A stretch of DNA of 64,000 nt from Cupriavidus taiwanensis (GCF_900250075.1 NZ_LT977070.1:1433634-1497633); one strand, 5' to 3'; positions 18,172 to 27,805 are shown, counted from the stretch's first letter. Numbers and translations: made by a program. The notes: generated by a model not told the origin, from the sequence alone.

Positions 18172-18618
18172 CTAGCGCGCCGGCATGTCGCGGCTGGTGG
18201 GCATATTGCGGCTGGGCTTGAGCAGCCGGTCCGGTTCGGCGGTCTCGATGCGCGGCGTGGCGCGCAGCGTGTCGACGGCCTGGTCGAGGGTGGCGTCCGC
18301 CGACGGCGAGATCGCCGTCACCAGCCACACTCCGCCCGACATCGGCCGCTTGACCACGTAGCGGATCGGGCCCTTGATCTCGGCCAGCAGCTTGCCGGCG
18401 TCTTCGGACAAGTCCACCGCGGGCGGCTTGAAGCGGACCATGATGTCGCCAAGCGCGCGGTCGTCGCTGATGCTGCCCGGCGGCGGCGCCGAAGCCTTGT
18501 GCTGGGCCTGGCAGGCGGACAGCGCCAGCAGTGCGGCCGAAGCGGCGGTGGCAATGGCCAGCACCGCGCGCAGCGAGGCGCGCGGGCGGTGGCCGGTGGG
18601 CGGCGCTGGGCGGGTCAT
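18172..18618 (-). CDS. Lipoprotein resembling a subtilisin propeptide (inhibitor I9-like)
   Basis: The 148-residue protein has a signal sequence with lipobox LLALSAC (Cys near residue 36), so it should be a lipoprotein. The mature part aligns by eye with the propeptide of the protease encoded next to it: DIMVRFK versus HIIVRWR; VKRPMSGGVWLV versus ARRAMGGNLQLL; LRATPRIETAEPDRLLK versus LRQDPRVADAVPDRWLR. It has no catalytic domain. A free-standing propeptide could act as intermolecular chaperone or inhibitor of the protease. It lies 150 bp upstream of the protease on the same strand. The similarity is visible; the function is inferred. Start 18618 is preceded by AGGAGC. Confidence 0.75.
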   Translation of the reverse strand: MTRPAPPTGHRPRASLRAVLAIATAASAALLALSACQAQHKASAPPPGSISDDRALGDIMVRFKPPAVDLSEDAGKLLAEIKGPIRYVVKRPMSGGVWLVTAISPSADATLDQAVDTLRATPRIETAEPDRLLKPSRNMPTSRDMPAR

Positions 18619-18685
18619 GGGGAAGCTCCTGTCGATAAATAAATTGGCGCGGTGCCACGCAAGGCCGCGCAATGTGGCGCGAACC

Positions 18686-20437
18686 TTAGCCGGCGGCGGC
18701 GCGGCGGCCGCGCTTGCCGTCCTTGCCCGCGCGCGCGGGCTGGCCGGCGCCGCTGTCGGCCATGCCCTGCGCCAGCATCTCCTCGGCATGTTGCAGCGTC
18801 GTGGCGGTGACGGTGGCGCCGCCCAGCATGCGCGCGGTCTCGACCACGCGTCCGGCCGGGTCGAGCACGCGGATGCGCGAGCGCGTCACCGACGCGTCGG
18901 CTTCGGCCGTGGTTTCCTTGCTGACCAGCAGATGGGTCCCGGCCTGCGCCGCCACTTGCGGCAGGTGGGTCACGCACAGCACCTGGCGCGCGCGGCCGAG
19001 TTCCTGCAGGCGCCGGCCGACCACCTCGGCGACCGCGCCGCCGATGCCGGTGTCGACCTCGTCGAAGATCAGCGTGGGCGTGGGCGAGGCTTCGCTGGTG
19101 ATCACCGAGATCGCCAGGCTGATGCGCGCGAGTTCGCCGCCTGAGGCGACCCGGGCGAGCGGGCGCGCGCTGACGCCGGCGTGGCCGGCCACCAGGAACT
19201 CGACCTGCTCCAGGCCGTAGCTCTGGCCTTCGTCGAGCGCGTTGAGCGCCGCGACAAAGCTGCCGCCGGCCATCGACAGGCCCTGCATGGCGTCGGTGAC
19301 CGCGCCGGACAGCGCCTGCGCGGCTTGCTTGCGGGCATGGCTGAGATGCTGCGCCAGCGTCAGGTAGGCGGCCTTGGCCGCGGCCTCGCGCGCCATCACC
19401 TTGTTCAGGTCCTGCGCGGCCTGCAGGTCGTCGAGCTGCTGGCGGCGCGCGACCAGTTCATCGGCGAGCTGCTCGGGCGGCAGGCGGTACTTGCGCGCGG
19501 TGGCGTGCAGCGCCTGCATGCGCTCTTCCACCGCCTGCAGCCGCTCGGGATCGAGCTCGAGCCGGTCGACATAGCGCGTGAGCGAATGCGCGGCTTCCTC
19601 GGCCTGCAGCTGCGCCGGCTCCAGCGCGGCCAGCACGTCGCGCAGCGCGGCGTCGACATCGGCCAGCTGCTGCAGCCGGTGCACGATGCCGTTGAGCGCC
19701 GACAGCACCGAGCCGTCGGCCTCGGACAGTGCATCGAGCGCGGCGCGGCTGCCATCGATCAGGCCGGCGGCGTGCGAGAGCCGGTTGTACTCCGACTGGA
19801 TCTCGTCCCATTCGCCCGGCTGCGGGTTGAGCTTGTCGAGCTCGCCGACCTGCCATTCGAGCCGCTCGCGCTCGAGCTGCATCTCGCGCGACTGGTGCTC
19901 GACCGCTTCGCGCTGGCGCACGCAGGCACGCCAGGCGCGCCAGGCCTCGGCCACCGCGGCGGCCTGCTGGGTCAGGCCGGCGTGGGCGTCGAACAGCAGC
20001 CGCTGCGCATCCGGGCGCAGCAGTTGCTGATGCGCGTGCTGGCCATGGATGTCGACCAGCTGGTCGCCCACTTCGCGCAGCTGTGCCAGGGTCGCGGCGG
20101 CGCCGTTGATAAAGGCCTTGCTGCGGCCGCCGGCATCGACGGTGCGGCGCAGCAGCACGGTCGGCACGCCGCCGTCTTCTTCGCTGTTGAGCTCGCGCTC
20201 GGCCAGCCACGCATCGAGCGCGGGATGGGTCGAGAAGGTGGCGCTGACGCTGGCGCGCGGCGCGCCTTCGCGCACCACGCCGGCATCGGCGCGCTCGCCC
20301 AGCACCAGCGCCAGGGCATCGATCAGGATCGACTTGCCGGCGCCGGTCTCGCCGGTGAACACGGTAAAGCCGGAGGCGAAGTCCAGGTCGAGGGTGTCGA
20401 CGATGACGAAATCACGGATGGACAGGCTGCGCAGCAT
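18686..20437 (-). CDS. recN: RecN, DNA double-strand break repair ATPase
   Basis: A 583-residue SMC-like ATPase with Walker A GETGAGKS at about residue 31, long coiled-coil regions between about residues 150 and 370, an ABC-type signature ASGGELARISLA near residue 455 and Walker B PTLIFDEVDTGIGG near residue 490. RecN takes part in recombinational repair of double-strand breaks. It is followed upstream on the same strand by nadK, an arrangement common in proteobacteria. Confidence 0.97.
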   Translation of the reverse strand: MLRSLSIRDFVIVDTLDLDFASGFTVFTGETGAGKSILIDALALVLGERADAGVVREGAPRASVSATFSTHPALDAWLAERELNSEEDGGVPTVLLRRTVDAGGRSKAFINGAAATLAQLREVGDQLVDIHGQHAHQQLLRPDAQRLLFDAHAGLTQQAAAVAEAWRAWRACVRQREAVEHQSREMQLERERLEWQVGELDKLNPQPGEWDEIQSEYNRLSHAAGLIDGSRAALDALSEADGSVLSALNGIVHRLQQLADVDAALRDVLAALEPAQLQAEEAAHSLTRYVDRLELDPERLQAVEERMQALHATARKYRLPPEQLADELVARRQQLDDLQAAQDLNKVMAREAAAKAAYLTLAQHLSHARKQAAQALSGAVTDAMQGLSMAGGSFVAALNALDEGQSYGLEQVEFLVAGHAGVSARPLARVASGGELARISLAISVITSEASPTPTLIFDEVDTGIGGAVAEVVGRRLQELGRARQVLCVTHLPQVAAQAGTHLLVSKETTAEADASVTRSRIRVLDPAGRVVETARMLGGATVTATTLQHAEEMLAQGMADSGAGQPARAGKDGKRGRRAAAG

Positions 20438-20504
20438 CGTGGCGGGGAAGGATGGTCGGTCCGATGACGGGTCGGGCTCGGGCTGAGGGGCGGCTGGATG
20501 GCGC

Positions 20505-21422
20505 TCAGAGGCGGTTGTCTTCGGACGGGTATTCGTGCCAGTGCAGCTTCTTGCGCAGCGTGGCGTAGTAGTTGTAGCCCACCGGGTGCAGCAGGTTGAT
20601 GGTCTTCTGCGAGCGCCGCACCACGATGCGGTCGCCCGGCAGCAGCGAGGTCAGCGACTGCATGTCGAAGTTGACGCTGGCGTCGCGCGCGCTCGCCACC
20701 TCGATCGTGACCTCGGCGTCGTGCGGCAACACGATCGGCCGGTTCGACAGCGCGTGCGGGGCGATCGGCACCAGCACCACGCCCGACAGCGTGGGATGCA
20801 GGATCGGGCCGCCGGCCGACAGCGCGTAGGCGGTGGAGCCGGTGGCGGTCGACACGATCAGGCCGTCGGAACGCTGGTTGTACATGAAGTGGCCGTCGAC
20901 CGAAACCGCCAGCTCGACCATGCCGGAGATGCCGGAGCGGTTCACCACCACATCGTTCAGCGCCAGCGCGGAGAAGATGTCCATGTCGTCGCGCACCACG
21001 CGCGAGGCCAGCAGCAGCCGGGTCTCGGACTCGTAGCGGCCATCGAGCATATCGGGCAGCACGGTGTGCGCGTCTTCCAGCGCAATATCGGTCATGAAGC
21101 CGAGCCGCCCGTGGTTCACGCCGATCAGGGGCACGTCATAGCCGGCGAGCTGGCGGGCGATGCCCAGCAGCGTGCCGTCGCCGCCCAGCACCACGGCCAC
21201 GTCGGCCTGCGTGCCGATCTCTTCGGCGGACAGGGCGGGGTAGGCGGTCAGCCCGGTGGCCAGCGCGGTCTCGCGCTCGAACACCACATCCTGGCCGTTG
21301 CGCAGGATATAGGAGGCGATCTCTTCCAGCGGCCCTTCGATGCCGGCGGTGGAGTACCTGCCCACCAGGGCGACGGTCTTGAATGGAGTGCGCACGGCGC
21401 TGGCTTTGGGTGGGGCGGACAT
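20505..21422 (-). CDS. nadK: NAD kinase
   Basis: The 305-residue protein phosphorylates NAD to NADP. It has the family motif [11 protein letters not shown] near residue 77, [10 protein letters not shown] near residue 100, and the glycine-rich conserved block [21 protein letters not shown] near residue 190. The real start is ATG 21422; the longer frame upstream is antisense to hrcA. The gene is divergent from hrcA across a 114-bp gap and precedes recN by 67 bases on the same strand. Confidence 0.96.
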   Translation of the reverse strand: MSAPPKASAVRTPFKTVALVGRYSTAGIEGPLEEIASYILRNGQDVVFERETALATGLTAYPALSAEEIGTQADVAVVLGGDGTLLGIARQLAGYDVPLIGVNHGRLGFMTDIALEDAHTVLPDMLDGRYESETRLLLASRVVRDDMDIFSALALNDVVVNRSGISGMVELAVSVDGHFMYNQRSDGLIVSTATGSTAYALSAGGPILHPTLSGVVLVPIAPHALSNRPIVLPHDAEVTIEVASARDASVNFDMQSLTSLLPGDRIVVRRSQKTINLLHPVGYNYYATLRKKLHWHEYPSEDNRL

Positions 21423-21536
21423 GCCGGGATTAGACCATACCGCCGTGACGGTTGTCAGCAGGCGCTGGCGGCCCATCCCGCGGCACATCGGGCCGGTCCG
21501 CCAGAAGGTCCAAAACTTGCGTAAAATCGGGGCATC

Positions 21537-22571
21537 ATGGATGAACGTTCCAAAACGCTGCTCAAGACCCTGATCGAGCGCTACATTGCCGAGGGCCAGC
21601 CGGTCGGTTCCCGCACCCTGTCCAAGTACTCGGGGCTGGACCTGTCGCCGGCGACGATACGCAATGTGATGTCCGATCTCGAGGAAATGGGTTTTATCGC
21701 CAGCCCGCATACGTCGGCCGGCCGCATCCCGACGCCGCGCGGCTACCGGCTGTTCGTCGATTCGATGCTGACCGCCAAGCCGCTCGAGCGCAACGCGGAC
21801 CTGGCCGAGCTGACCGGGCAGATCCAGGACCAGCTGGGCGGCCAGCAGCTGGGGCCGCAGCGCATGATCACGGCGGCGGCGCGCACGCTGTCCAACCTGT
21901 CGCACTTTGCCGGCGTGGTGATGACGCCGCGCCGCGCGCAGGCGTTCCGGCAGATCGAGTTCATGCGGCTGTCGGACAAGCGCATCCTGCTGATCATCGT
22001 CAGCCCCGAGGGCGACGTGCAGAACCGCATCATCCAGACCGAACTCCCCTACACGCCGGCGCAATTGATCGAGGCGGCCAATTTCTTCAACTCGCACTAT
22101 GCCGGCATGAGCTTCGACACCGTGCGCAGCCACCTGCGGCTCGAGCTGCAGGACCTGCGCCGCGACATGTCGCAGCTGATGCAGGCCGCGGTCGAGGCCG
22201 GCAGCGCCGCCGAGGACGAGGACGACGACCACGTCTATATCAGCGGCGAGCGCAAGCTGCTCGAAGTCGACGACCTGGCCTCGAGCATGGACAAGCTGCG
22301 GCGCCTGTTCGATGTGTTCGAGCACAAGACCAGCCTGCTGCAGCTGCTGGACGTGTCCAGCCATGCGCAGGGCGTGCAGATCTTTATCGGCGGCGAAAGC
22401 CAGCTGGTGCCGATCGAAGACATGGCGGTCATCACCGCGCCGTACGAGGTCGACGGGCAGATCGTCGGCACGCTGGGGGTGATCGGCCCCACGCGCATGG
22501 CCTACGAGCGCGTGATCCCGATCGTCGACATTACCGCGCGGTTGCTGTCGAGCGCGCTGAGCCAGAACTAG
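21537..22571 (+). CDS. hrcA: HrcA, heat-inducible transcription repressor
   Basis: The 344-residue protein has the HrcA N-terminal winged-helix domain ([35 protein letters not shown] region, residues ~14-50) and the C-terminal GAF-like dimerisation domain (about 130-325). HrcA represses chaperonin operons through CIRCE sites (TTAGCACTC-N9-GAGTGCTAA). I find no CIRCE element in this window, so its targets are elsewhere. The start codon follows a TAAAAT box by 13 bases, which suggests a very short or leaderless 5' end. Confidence 0.95.
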   Translation: MDERSKTLLKTLIERYIAEGQPVGSRTLSKYSGLDLSPATIRNVMSDLEEMGFIASPHTSAGRIPTPRGYRLFVDSMLTAKPLERNADLAELTGQIQDQLGGQQLGPQRMITAAARTLSNLSHFAGVVMTPRRAQAFRQIEFMRLSDKRILLIIVSPEGDVQNRIIQTELPYTPAQLIEAANFFNSHYAGMSFDTVRSHLRLELQDLRRDMSQLMQAAVEAGSAAEDEDDDHVYISGERKLLEVDDLASSMDKLRRLFDVFEHKTSLLQLLDVSSHAQGVQIFIGGESQLVPIEDMAVITAPYEVDGQIVGTLGVIGPTRMAYERVIPIVDITARLLSSALSQN

Positions 22572-22680
22572 TGGTCCGGCGTTCCGGTCTGACCCGCGGC
22601 TCTTCCATTCCCGCCGCGCGGGCCCGGCGCCGGTGCGCCGCGCCCGCCTCATCCCGGCATCGCGCCAATCCGGAAGCGAC

Positions 22681-23796
22681 ATGACGTTTTCTCCCGAACC
22701 GGCCTACCAGCACGGCCAGGCGCCGCGCACGGCGATCCTGCTGGTCAACCTGGGCACCCCCGATGCCCCCACGCCCAAGGCGGTGGGGCGCTACCTGAAG
22801 CAATTCCTGTCCGATCCGCGCGTGGTCGAGATCCCGCGCGCGGCCTGGCTGCCGCTGCTGTACGGCGTGATCCTGCCGCTGCGCTCGCGCGCGTCGGCGC
22901 TCAAGTACGAATCGATCTGGCTGCGCGAGGCCCATATGACGGGCTCGCCGCTGCTGGTCTACAGCGAGCGCCAGGCGCACGCGCTGCAGCGGCTGCTGCA
23001 CCAGAACGGCCACGACGTGACGGTGGCGTGCGCGATGCGCTACGGCAACCCGTCGATCGCCTCGGTGATGGAAGCGCTGCGCCGCCAGGGCTGCGAGCAG
23101 GTGCTGGTGCTGCCGATGTATCCGCAATACTCGGGCACCACCACCGCCACCGCCTTCGACGAGGTGTTCCGGGTGCTGGGCCAGTGGCGCAACCAGCCGG
23201 AACTGCGGCTGATCAAGCATTTCCATGACCATCCCGCGTATATCTCCGCGCTGCAGCAGCAGGTCGCCGCCTACTGGAGCCGACACGGCATGCCGGATTT
23301 CGGCCAGGGCGACAAGCTGATCCTGTCGTTCCACGGCGTGCCGCGGCGCACGCTGGAACTGGGCGATCCCTACCACTGCGAGTGCCTGAAGACCGGCCGC
23401 CTGCTGGGCGAGGCGCTGGGCCTGCAAGCGGGGCAGTACCAGGTGACGTTCCAGTCGCGCTTCGGCAAGGCCGAGTGGCTGCAGCCCTATACGGCGCCGA
23501 CGCTGGCGGAGCTGGGCAAGGTCGGCGCCGGGCGCGTCGACGTGTTCTGCCCGGGCTTTCCGGCGGACTGCATCGAAACGCTGGAAGAAATCGCCATGGA
23601 AGGCCAGACTGAGTTCAAGGTCGCGGGCGGCAAGGACTTCCATTTCATTCCATGCATGAACGATGCCGCGCCGTGGGTCGCGGCGATGGCGGAGATCGCG
23701 CTGCAGCACCTGCAGGGCTGGCCGCTGGCCACGCCGCATGCGCATGAACTGGAGGCGCGGCGCACGCGTGCGCAGGCGCGGGGAGCGTCGGCATGA
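22681..23796 (+). CDS. hemH: Ferrochelatase
   Basis: The 371-residue enzyme inserts Fe(II) into protoporphyrin IX, the last step of protoheme synthesis. Typical blocks are [12 protein letters not shown] near residue 20, [15 protein letters not shown] near residue 145, [10 protein letters not shown] containing the catalytic His near residue 220, and [16 protein letters not shown] near residue 290. Start at 22681 gives the family N-terminus. Its stop overlaps the start of hslR as ATGA, so the two are cotranslated. Confidence 0.97.
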   Translation: MTFSPEPAYQHGQAPRTAILLVNLGTPDAPTPKAVGRYLKQFLSDPRVVEIPRAAWLPLLYGVILPLRSRASALKYESIWLREAHMTGSPLLVYSERQAHALQRLLHQNGHDVTVACAMRYGNPSIASVMEALRRQGCEQVLVLPMYPQYSGTTTATAFDEVFRVLGQWRNQPELRLIKHFHDHPAYISALQQQVAAYWSRHGMPDFGQGDKLILSFHGVPRRTLELGDPYHCECLKTGRLLGEALGLQAGQYQVTFQSRFGKAEWLQPYTAPTLAELGKVGAGRVDVFCPGFPADCIETLEEIAMEGQTEFKVAGGKDFHFIPCMNDAAPWVAAMAEIALQHLQGWPLATPHAHELEARRTRAQARGASA

Positions 23797-24188
23797 ACGT
23801 GGACTTCGAGGCGGATGCGCGCCAGCGCATCGACAAATGGCTGTGGTGCGCGCGTTTCTTCAAGACCCGCTCGCTCGCGGCCGAAGCGGTGGAGCGCGGC
23901 AAGGTGACGGTCAACGGCCAGCTGTGCAAGAACTCGCGCGAGGTCAAGCCCGGCGACAAGGTTGCGCTGGAGGCACACCAGCAGCGCTGGGAGCTCGAAG
24001 TGAAGGGCATCGCCGCGGCGCGCGGTCCGGCGCCGGTGGCGCAGACGCTGTACCAGGAAAGTGCCGAAAGCCAGTCGCGCCGGGCCGCCGACGCCGAGCG
24101 CCGGCGCCTGCAGCCCGAACCCTCCGCGCAGATCCAGGGGCGCCCGACCAAGCGCGACCGCCGCCGCATCGACGACTTCAACGGCTGA
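23793..24188 (+). CDS. hslR: Hsp15-type S4 RNA-binding protein
   Basis: A 131-residue basic protein with an N-terminal S4 domain ([27 protein letters not shown] and VNG at residues ~11-45) and a charged C-terminal extension. This is the layout of Hsp15 (HslR), which binds stalled 50S subunits carrying nascent peptide-tRNA. Overlap with hemH by four bases supports coupling. The neighbourhood of hrcA and grpE fits a heat-shock-related gene. Confidence 0.9.
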   Translation: MNVDFEADARQRIDKWLWCARFFKTRSLAAEAVERGKVTVNGQLCKNSREVKPGDKVALEAHQQRWELEVKGIAAARGPAPVAQTLYQESAESQSRRAADAERRRLQPEPSAQIQGRPTKRDRRRIDDFNG

Positions 24189-24195
24189 GATGGCA

Positions 24196-24227
24196 GCGCG
24201 GCGGCACCGTTGCCGGTGCCGCCGCGC
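24196..24227 (+). terminator. Perfect 14-bp hairpin after hslR
   Basis: Arms GCGCGGCGGCACCG / CGGTGCCGCCGCGC enclose a TTGC loop, starting seven bases after the hslR stop. No T-run follows, so it may stabilise mRNA ends or act with Rho rather than being a classical intrinsic terminator. It lies between convergent genes (hslR and the 57-residue protein). Confidence 0.5.
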
Positions 24228-24251
24228 GATGGATCGCCAGGTGGGGCGGGG

Positions 24252-24425
24252 TTATTCCTGCGCGACGTCCTGGCTGACGAAGGGAACGATGTAGTGCTTG
24301 AACACCGCCTTGCCGCTGCCATACTCCGTATCGCGCGGAGTAAAGGCGCCGGACAGGCAGATAAAGGCGGTCATGACCGCCAGTGCGGCCACGAGGCACA
24401 CCGTCACGACTGGGAGCTTATGCAT
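24252..24425 (-). CDS. Small single-span membrane protein, unknown function
   Basis: A 57-codon gene (ATG 24425) with AAAGG eight bases upstream. The protein begins MHKLP, has one hydrophobic helix (about residues 5-28, VVTVCLVAALAVMTAFICL) and a short hydrophilic tail ending in SQDVAQE. I do not recognise a family. The longer open frame upstream lacks coherent start signals. It is divergent from grpE across a 275-bp gap and convergent with hslR, so it is its own transcription unit. The single-helix design suggests a small membrane-associated regulator or a signal-anchored peptide. Confidence 0.6.
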   Translation of the reverse strand: MHKLPVVTVCLVAALAVMTAFICLSGAFTPRDTEYGSGKAVFKHYIVPFVSQDVAQE

Positions 24426-24596
24426 GGCCAACCTTTCGGAAGCGGCACAAAAATGAACCATCTCCTGGGCCCTCGACATTTTTGTCATTTTTCTTACTAG
24501 GAATCTTAGTGAGGGCATTGGCGCAAAGCAATAAGGCGTCGATTGCAACGGGCCGGGCTTTGTAACCGTGTGTTTCGGCGTCGCGCCGGCGCCACT

Positions 24597-24624
24597 CTTG
24601 AAATGCGGCGAGCTGCCACCACCT
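24597..24624 (+). promoter_or_regulatory. Candidate sigma-32 heat-shock promoter of grpE
   Basis: CTTGAAA at 24597-24603 is an exact match to the sigma-32 -35 element. A C-rich CCACCACCT at 24616-24624 is a weak candidate for the CCCCAT-type -10. The distance to the grpE ATG is about 75 bases. The rest of the 24426-24700 gap shows nothing else I can assign. Confidence 0.45.
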
Positions 24625-24700
24625 GCATCGGGCACACGCCGATTTACCACCCGCGGCCAGCCCCACGGCGGGCCGCGACACTGCATTGATACGGATCGAC

Positions 24701-25276
24701 ATGGAAGACCAGAAGCAGACGCCATCCAACCAGACTGCGACGCCTGCGTGCGATGAGGCGGCCAGCACCGCCACCGCCAGCCCGGAGACCGGCGCGCCCG
24801 ACACTGCGGCTGCCGCCGCGGACGACGTGGCGGCCCAGCTGGCCGCCCTGGAAGCCAAGGCCAGCGAGAATTACGACCTGTACATGCGCGCCGTGGCCGA
24901 AGGCGAGAACATCCGCCGCCGGGCCCAGGAAGATGTCGCCAAGGCGCACAAGTTCGCCATCGAGAACTTTGCCGACAACCTGCTGCCGGTGATGGACAGC
25001 CTGCAGGCCGCGCTGGCCGACGGCTCGGGCGATATCGCCAAGCTGCGCGAAGGTGTGGAACTGACCGCGCGCCAGCTGGCAGCCGCCTTCGAGCGCGGCA
25101 AGATCGTCGAGCTCAACCCGGTAGGCGAGAAGTTCGACCCGCACCGCCACCAGGCCATCTCGATGGTGCCGGCGGAGCAGGAGCCCAATACCGTGGTGAC
25201 CGTGCTCCAGCGCGGCTACACCATTGCCGACCGCGTGCTGCGCCCGGCGCTGGTCACGGTGGCGGCGCCGAAGTAA
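24701..25276 (+). CDS. grpE: GrpE, nucleotide exchange factor of DnaK
   Basis: A 191-residue protein with a disordered acidic/Ala-Thr N-terminus (residues 1-45), a long helix ([30 protein letters not shown]), and the beta domain with the GrpE signature ending in [25 protein letters not shown]. GrpE speeds ADP release from DnaK and serves as thermosensor. ATG 24701 is used; an in-frame TTG lies 15 bases upstream without a better ribosome-binding site. dnaK and dnaJ are not in this window. Confidence 0.96.
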   Translation: MEDQKQTPSNQTATPACDEAASTATASPETGAPDTAAAAADDVAAQLAALEAKASENYDLYMRAVAEGENIRRRAQEDVAKAHKFAIENFADNLLPVMDSLQAALADGSGDIAKLREGVELTARQLAAAFERGKIVELNPVGEKFDPHRHQAISMVPAEQEPNTVVTVLQRGYTIADRVLRPALVTVAAPK

Positions 25277-25385
25277 GCCGCCGCCCCTGCCGTCCTGTCA
25301 CGGCCCGACGCCCGGTGCCTGCCGGCCCGGGCGTTCGTCATTGGCAGCGCGCCTCATCCGGGGCGAGCCGCATCAGGAGCGAACC

Positions 25386-25817
25386 ATGAGCACCGAACCG
25401 CAAGCCGGCGCGCCGGATCCGTCCGCGGCCCCGCATCTGGACCACCGCGCCTTTGACGCCTTTGCCATGCGCGAGGTCGACGATGGCACCATCGACGGCG
25501 CCATCGCCGCGGCCGGCGACGCGCTGGTGTGCGTGTTCTTCTGGGGCGTGGACTGCTTCAACTGCGAAATGGCCAAGAAGGCGATGCTGGCCAATCCCGG
25601 GCCGGTGCGCGCGCTGGAACTGCACTGGCTGCACGCCAACGTCTATGCGCACCCTGAACTGGGGCGGCGTTTCGGCCTGCACGGCATCCCGGTGTTCATG
25701 TTCTTCCAGAACGGCAAGAAGCTGGGCCGGGCCACCGGCTGGCACGGCCACGGGCAGTTTGCCGCGGCCGTGGCCAATGCGCGCCTGAAGGCCAGCGGCA
25801 AGCCGCTGGCGGGCTAG
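25386..25817 (+). CDS. Thioredoxin-family protein
   Basis: A 143-residue cytoplasmic thioredoxin-fold protein with active site VDCFNCEMAKK (CxxC) near residue 57 and cis-proline HGIPVFMFFQNG near residue 100. CFNC is unusual compared with CGPC, which points to a specialised disulfide reductase or scaffold rather than a general thioredoxin. No signal peptide. Start 25386 is preceded by AGGAGCG. It follows grpE by 109 bases on the same strand and may be cotranscribed with it. Confidence 0.82.
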   Translation: MSTEPQAGAPDPSAAPHLDHRAFDAFAMREVDDGTIDGAIAAAGDALVCVFFWGVDCFNCEMAKKAMLANPGPVRALELHWLHANVYAHPELGRRFGLHGIPVFMFFQNGKKLGRATGWHGHGQFAAAVANARLKASGKPLAG

Positions 25818-25830
25818 CGCAGTCCCGGCT

Positions 25831-27129
25831 TCAGCGCGTCAGCGCATAGCCGATGCGGAACTGCCACGGCAGCTTGTGGTTGTAGTCGAGCAGGCTCTCG
25901 CCATAGCCGACGAAATATCCCGCCATCAGGTAGCCGGCCGTGCCGGGGATCAGCCGCGCCATCGGGTAGGTCAGCTGCGCGTCGACGCTGCCGTACCACT
26001 TGCGCGTGCCCTTGCGCAGCGTCGCCGAGAACTCCCATGAGTCCGGCCGCCCATAGGCGATGCCCAGGTCCATGTAGCCGCGGTAGTGGGCGATGTCCGG
26101 GTTGTCGGCCTTTTCCACATAGGCGTAGAGCTTGGGCGCCACGCGCCAGTGCCAGTCGTTCTGGTCGCCGAAATAGAAGGTGGGCTTGACGAACACCGTA
26201 TTGATGCTGCGCGAGTCCGCGCCGTTGCGGCCGTTGGATTCATGCTCCAGGCCGGCGGCCAGCGACAGCCGGCTGATCACGTTGTTGCGCACGCCGGTAT
26301 CCGACAGGTAGTAGAACACGCTGGGCCGGTAGTTGGTGTCGCGGAACGGCGCCGAATCTTCGCTCAGGTCCCACAGCGAGAATTGGGTGTAGCTGAAGTA
26401 GAGGTTGTCGAACAGGCGCTTCGAGGCCGGATCCTCGCCCTCGAAAATGCGGTACTTGAAGCTGAACTGGAACTTGGCGTTGGCGCCATCGTTCGCCCCG
26501 ACCATGAAGTACATCGGGTCGTGGAACGACAGCCGGGCGCTGTCGCGCAGGTCGGCCGGAGCGGGCGCCGCGGCCTGGGCCGTGGTGACTCCGGTCACCG
26601 GCACGGGCGCGCCGTCCGCGGAGTCGGGGCTGTCGGCAACCGCGGCCGGCGCCTGGCTGGCCACCGGCGGCGTCGAGGTGGCCGCCTCGCCCGGCTGCGG
26701 CAGCCGGTTCAGCGTGACCAGCACCGGCGCGGCGTCGATGCCGGTGGCATCCAGCCGCACCTGGCCGCGCAGCACCGGCGGCAGCGCCACCGTGTAATGG
26801 ATGGCGCGATGCTCGCCACGGCGCAGGTTGACCACGGCGGGGCCGGAGACTTCGCGCCACAGCACCAGCCGCACCGGCGCCTGCATCTCGCCGGAGGCGG
26901 TCACTTCGAGTGTGTCGGGAATACGGTAGCGGCGCGTGGTGTTGTCGGCCGACACCACCAGGGTCAGCGTCAGCGGCTGGTTGCCGTCGATCACGCGCGG
27001 CGGCTGCAGCAGCGCCACGCCGGCATGGCCGGCCAACGGCCAGGCCAGCATCAGCGACAGGCAGAGGGGGGCGACGGCACGGCTGGCTGGCGCCAGACGC
27101 TGCCGCGAGAAAAGGGCAGTAGGGGGCAT
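25831..27129 (-). CDS. pldA: Outer-membrane phospholipase A (PldA/OMPLA family)
   Basis: The 432-residue protein has a signal peptide (residues ~1-36, cut after AGHA), a beta-sandwich-like N-terminal part, a Pro/Ala-rich linker (about 150-200) and a C-terminal 12-strand beta-barrel domain ending in aromatic-rich strands. The catalytic motif LEHESNGRNG (His and Ser of HxSNG) lies near residue 294 and agrees with OMPLA. The enzyme hydrolyses phospholipids that reach the outer leaflet of the outer membrane. The N-terminal ~190 residues before the barrel are longer than in E. coli PldA. Confidence 0.88.
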   Translation of the reverse strand: MPPTALFSRQRLAPASRAVAPLCLSLMLAWPLAGHAGVALLQPPRVIDGNQPLTLTLVVSADNTTRRYRIPDTLEVTASGEMQAPVRLVLWREVSGPAVVNLRRGEHRAIHYTVALPPVLRGQVRLDATGIDAAPVLVTLNRLPQPGEAATSTPPVASQAPAAVADSPDSADGAPVPVTGVTTAQAAAPAPADLRDSARLSFHDPMYFMVGANDGANAKFQFSFKYRIFEGEDPASKRLFDNLYFSYTQFSLWDLSEDSAPFRDTNYRPSVFYYLSDTGVRNNVISRLSLAAGLEHESNGRNGADSRSINTVFVKPTFYFGDQNDWHWRVAPKLYAYVEKADNPDIAHYRGYMDLGIAYGRPDSWEFSATLRKGTRKWYGSVDAQLTYPMARLIPGTAGYLMAGYFVGYGESLLDYNHKLPWQFRIGYALTR

Positions 27130-27261
27130 GAAGATGCGCGACGTTGCCGGGTGATGGCAACGTAACTAGGGGAAATACGGAGCCCAAAGCCTACCACGGC
27201 CGCCCGCAACGGCTTGTGAGGAATTGTACGCTGCACTTTTTGCGCGTACCGGCGCGCGCTG

Positions 27262-27693
27262 TCAGCGGCTGGCGCGGCGCCTGACGCAGTCGACGTAGTG
27301 GTCGCCGTCCGGCGGCTGGCCGGTGCGCTGGGCCTGCCACAGCATCTCGCCCAGGCATTCCATCAGCTGGTGCTGGGCTTGGTGCGGGGAATCGAGCCGG
27401 CGCGCCAGCGCCTCGTAGGCCTGGCGGATGCCGCGCGGCTGGTCGACCGAGACCTGCTCCGAAATCGACAGGTGCATCGCCAGGTGCAGGAAGGGATTGG
27501 TCTGGCCTTGCTCGGGGGTGTAGTCCTGCGCCAGCGCGCCTTCGGTGTCGCGCAGCAGGTCCTGGTATTCCGGGTGCTCGCCGATCCAGTCGACGGCAAT
27601 GGCTTCCAGCGGGGTCAGCACGCCGCCTGCGATCTGCTTCTGCCAGGCATCGCAGAAGAACCGGCGGACTTCTTCTCGTGAGGGATTGAACAT
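27262..27693 (-). CDS. DUF1841 family protein
   Basis: A 143-residue cytoplasmic protein beginning MFNPSREEVRRFFCDAWQK, with PLEAIAVDWIGEHPEYQ and TNPFLHLAMHLSISEQ, all hallmarks of DUF1841, a betaproteobacterial/gammaproteobacterial family of unknown function. The start at 27693 matches the family N-terminus and lies in front of a divergent transporter gene. A metal site is possible (clustered His in HLAMHL) but unproven. Confidence 0.85.
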   Translation of the reverse strand: MFNPSREEVRRFFCDAWQKQIAGGVLTPLEAIAVDWIGEHPEYQDLLRDTEGALAQDYTPEQGQTNPFLHLAMHLSISEQVSVDQPRGIRQAYEALARRLDSPHQAQHQLMECLGEMLWQAQRTGQPPDGDHYVDCVRRRASR

Positions 27694-27805
27694 GGTGGCG
27701 CCATTGTAGACGACGGGGGCGACCCTTGCCGGCGGCCCGACGGTGGTCGAAATGGCGGCGATGGTCCCAAGTAGAATGCGGGATCGCCGACTTCCTGCCT
27801 GCCCG

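Noticed and set aside
21423..21536. CIRCE element for HrcA autoregulation
   Set aside because: No TTAGCACTC/GAGTGCTAA arms here or in front of grpE.
20505..22682. Very long nadK frame reaching back over hrcA
   Set aside because: Only the part from ATG 21422 matches NAD kinase; the upstream part is antisense to hrcA.
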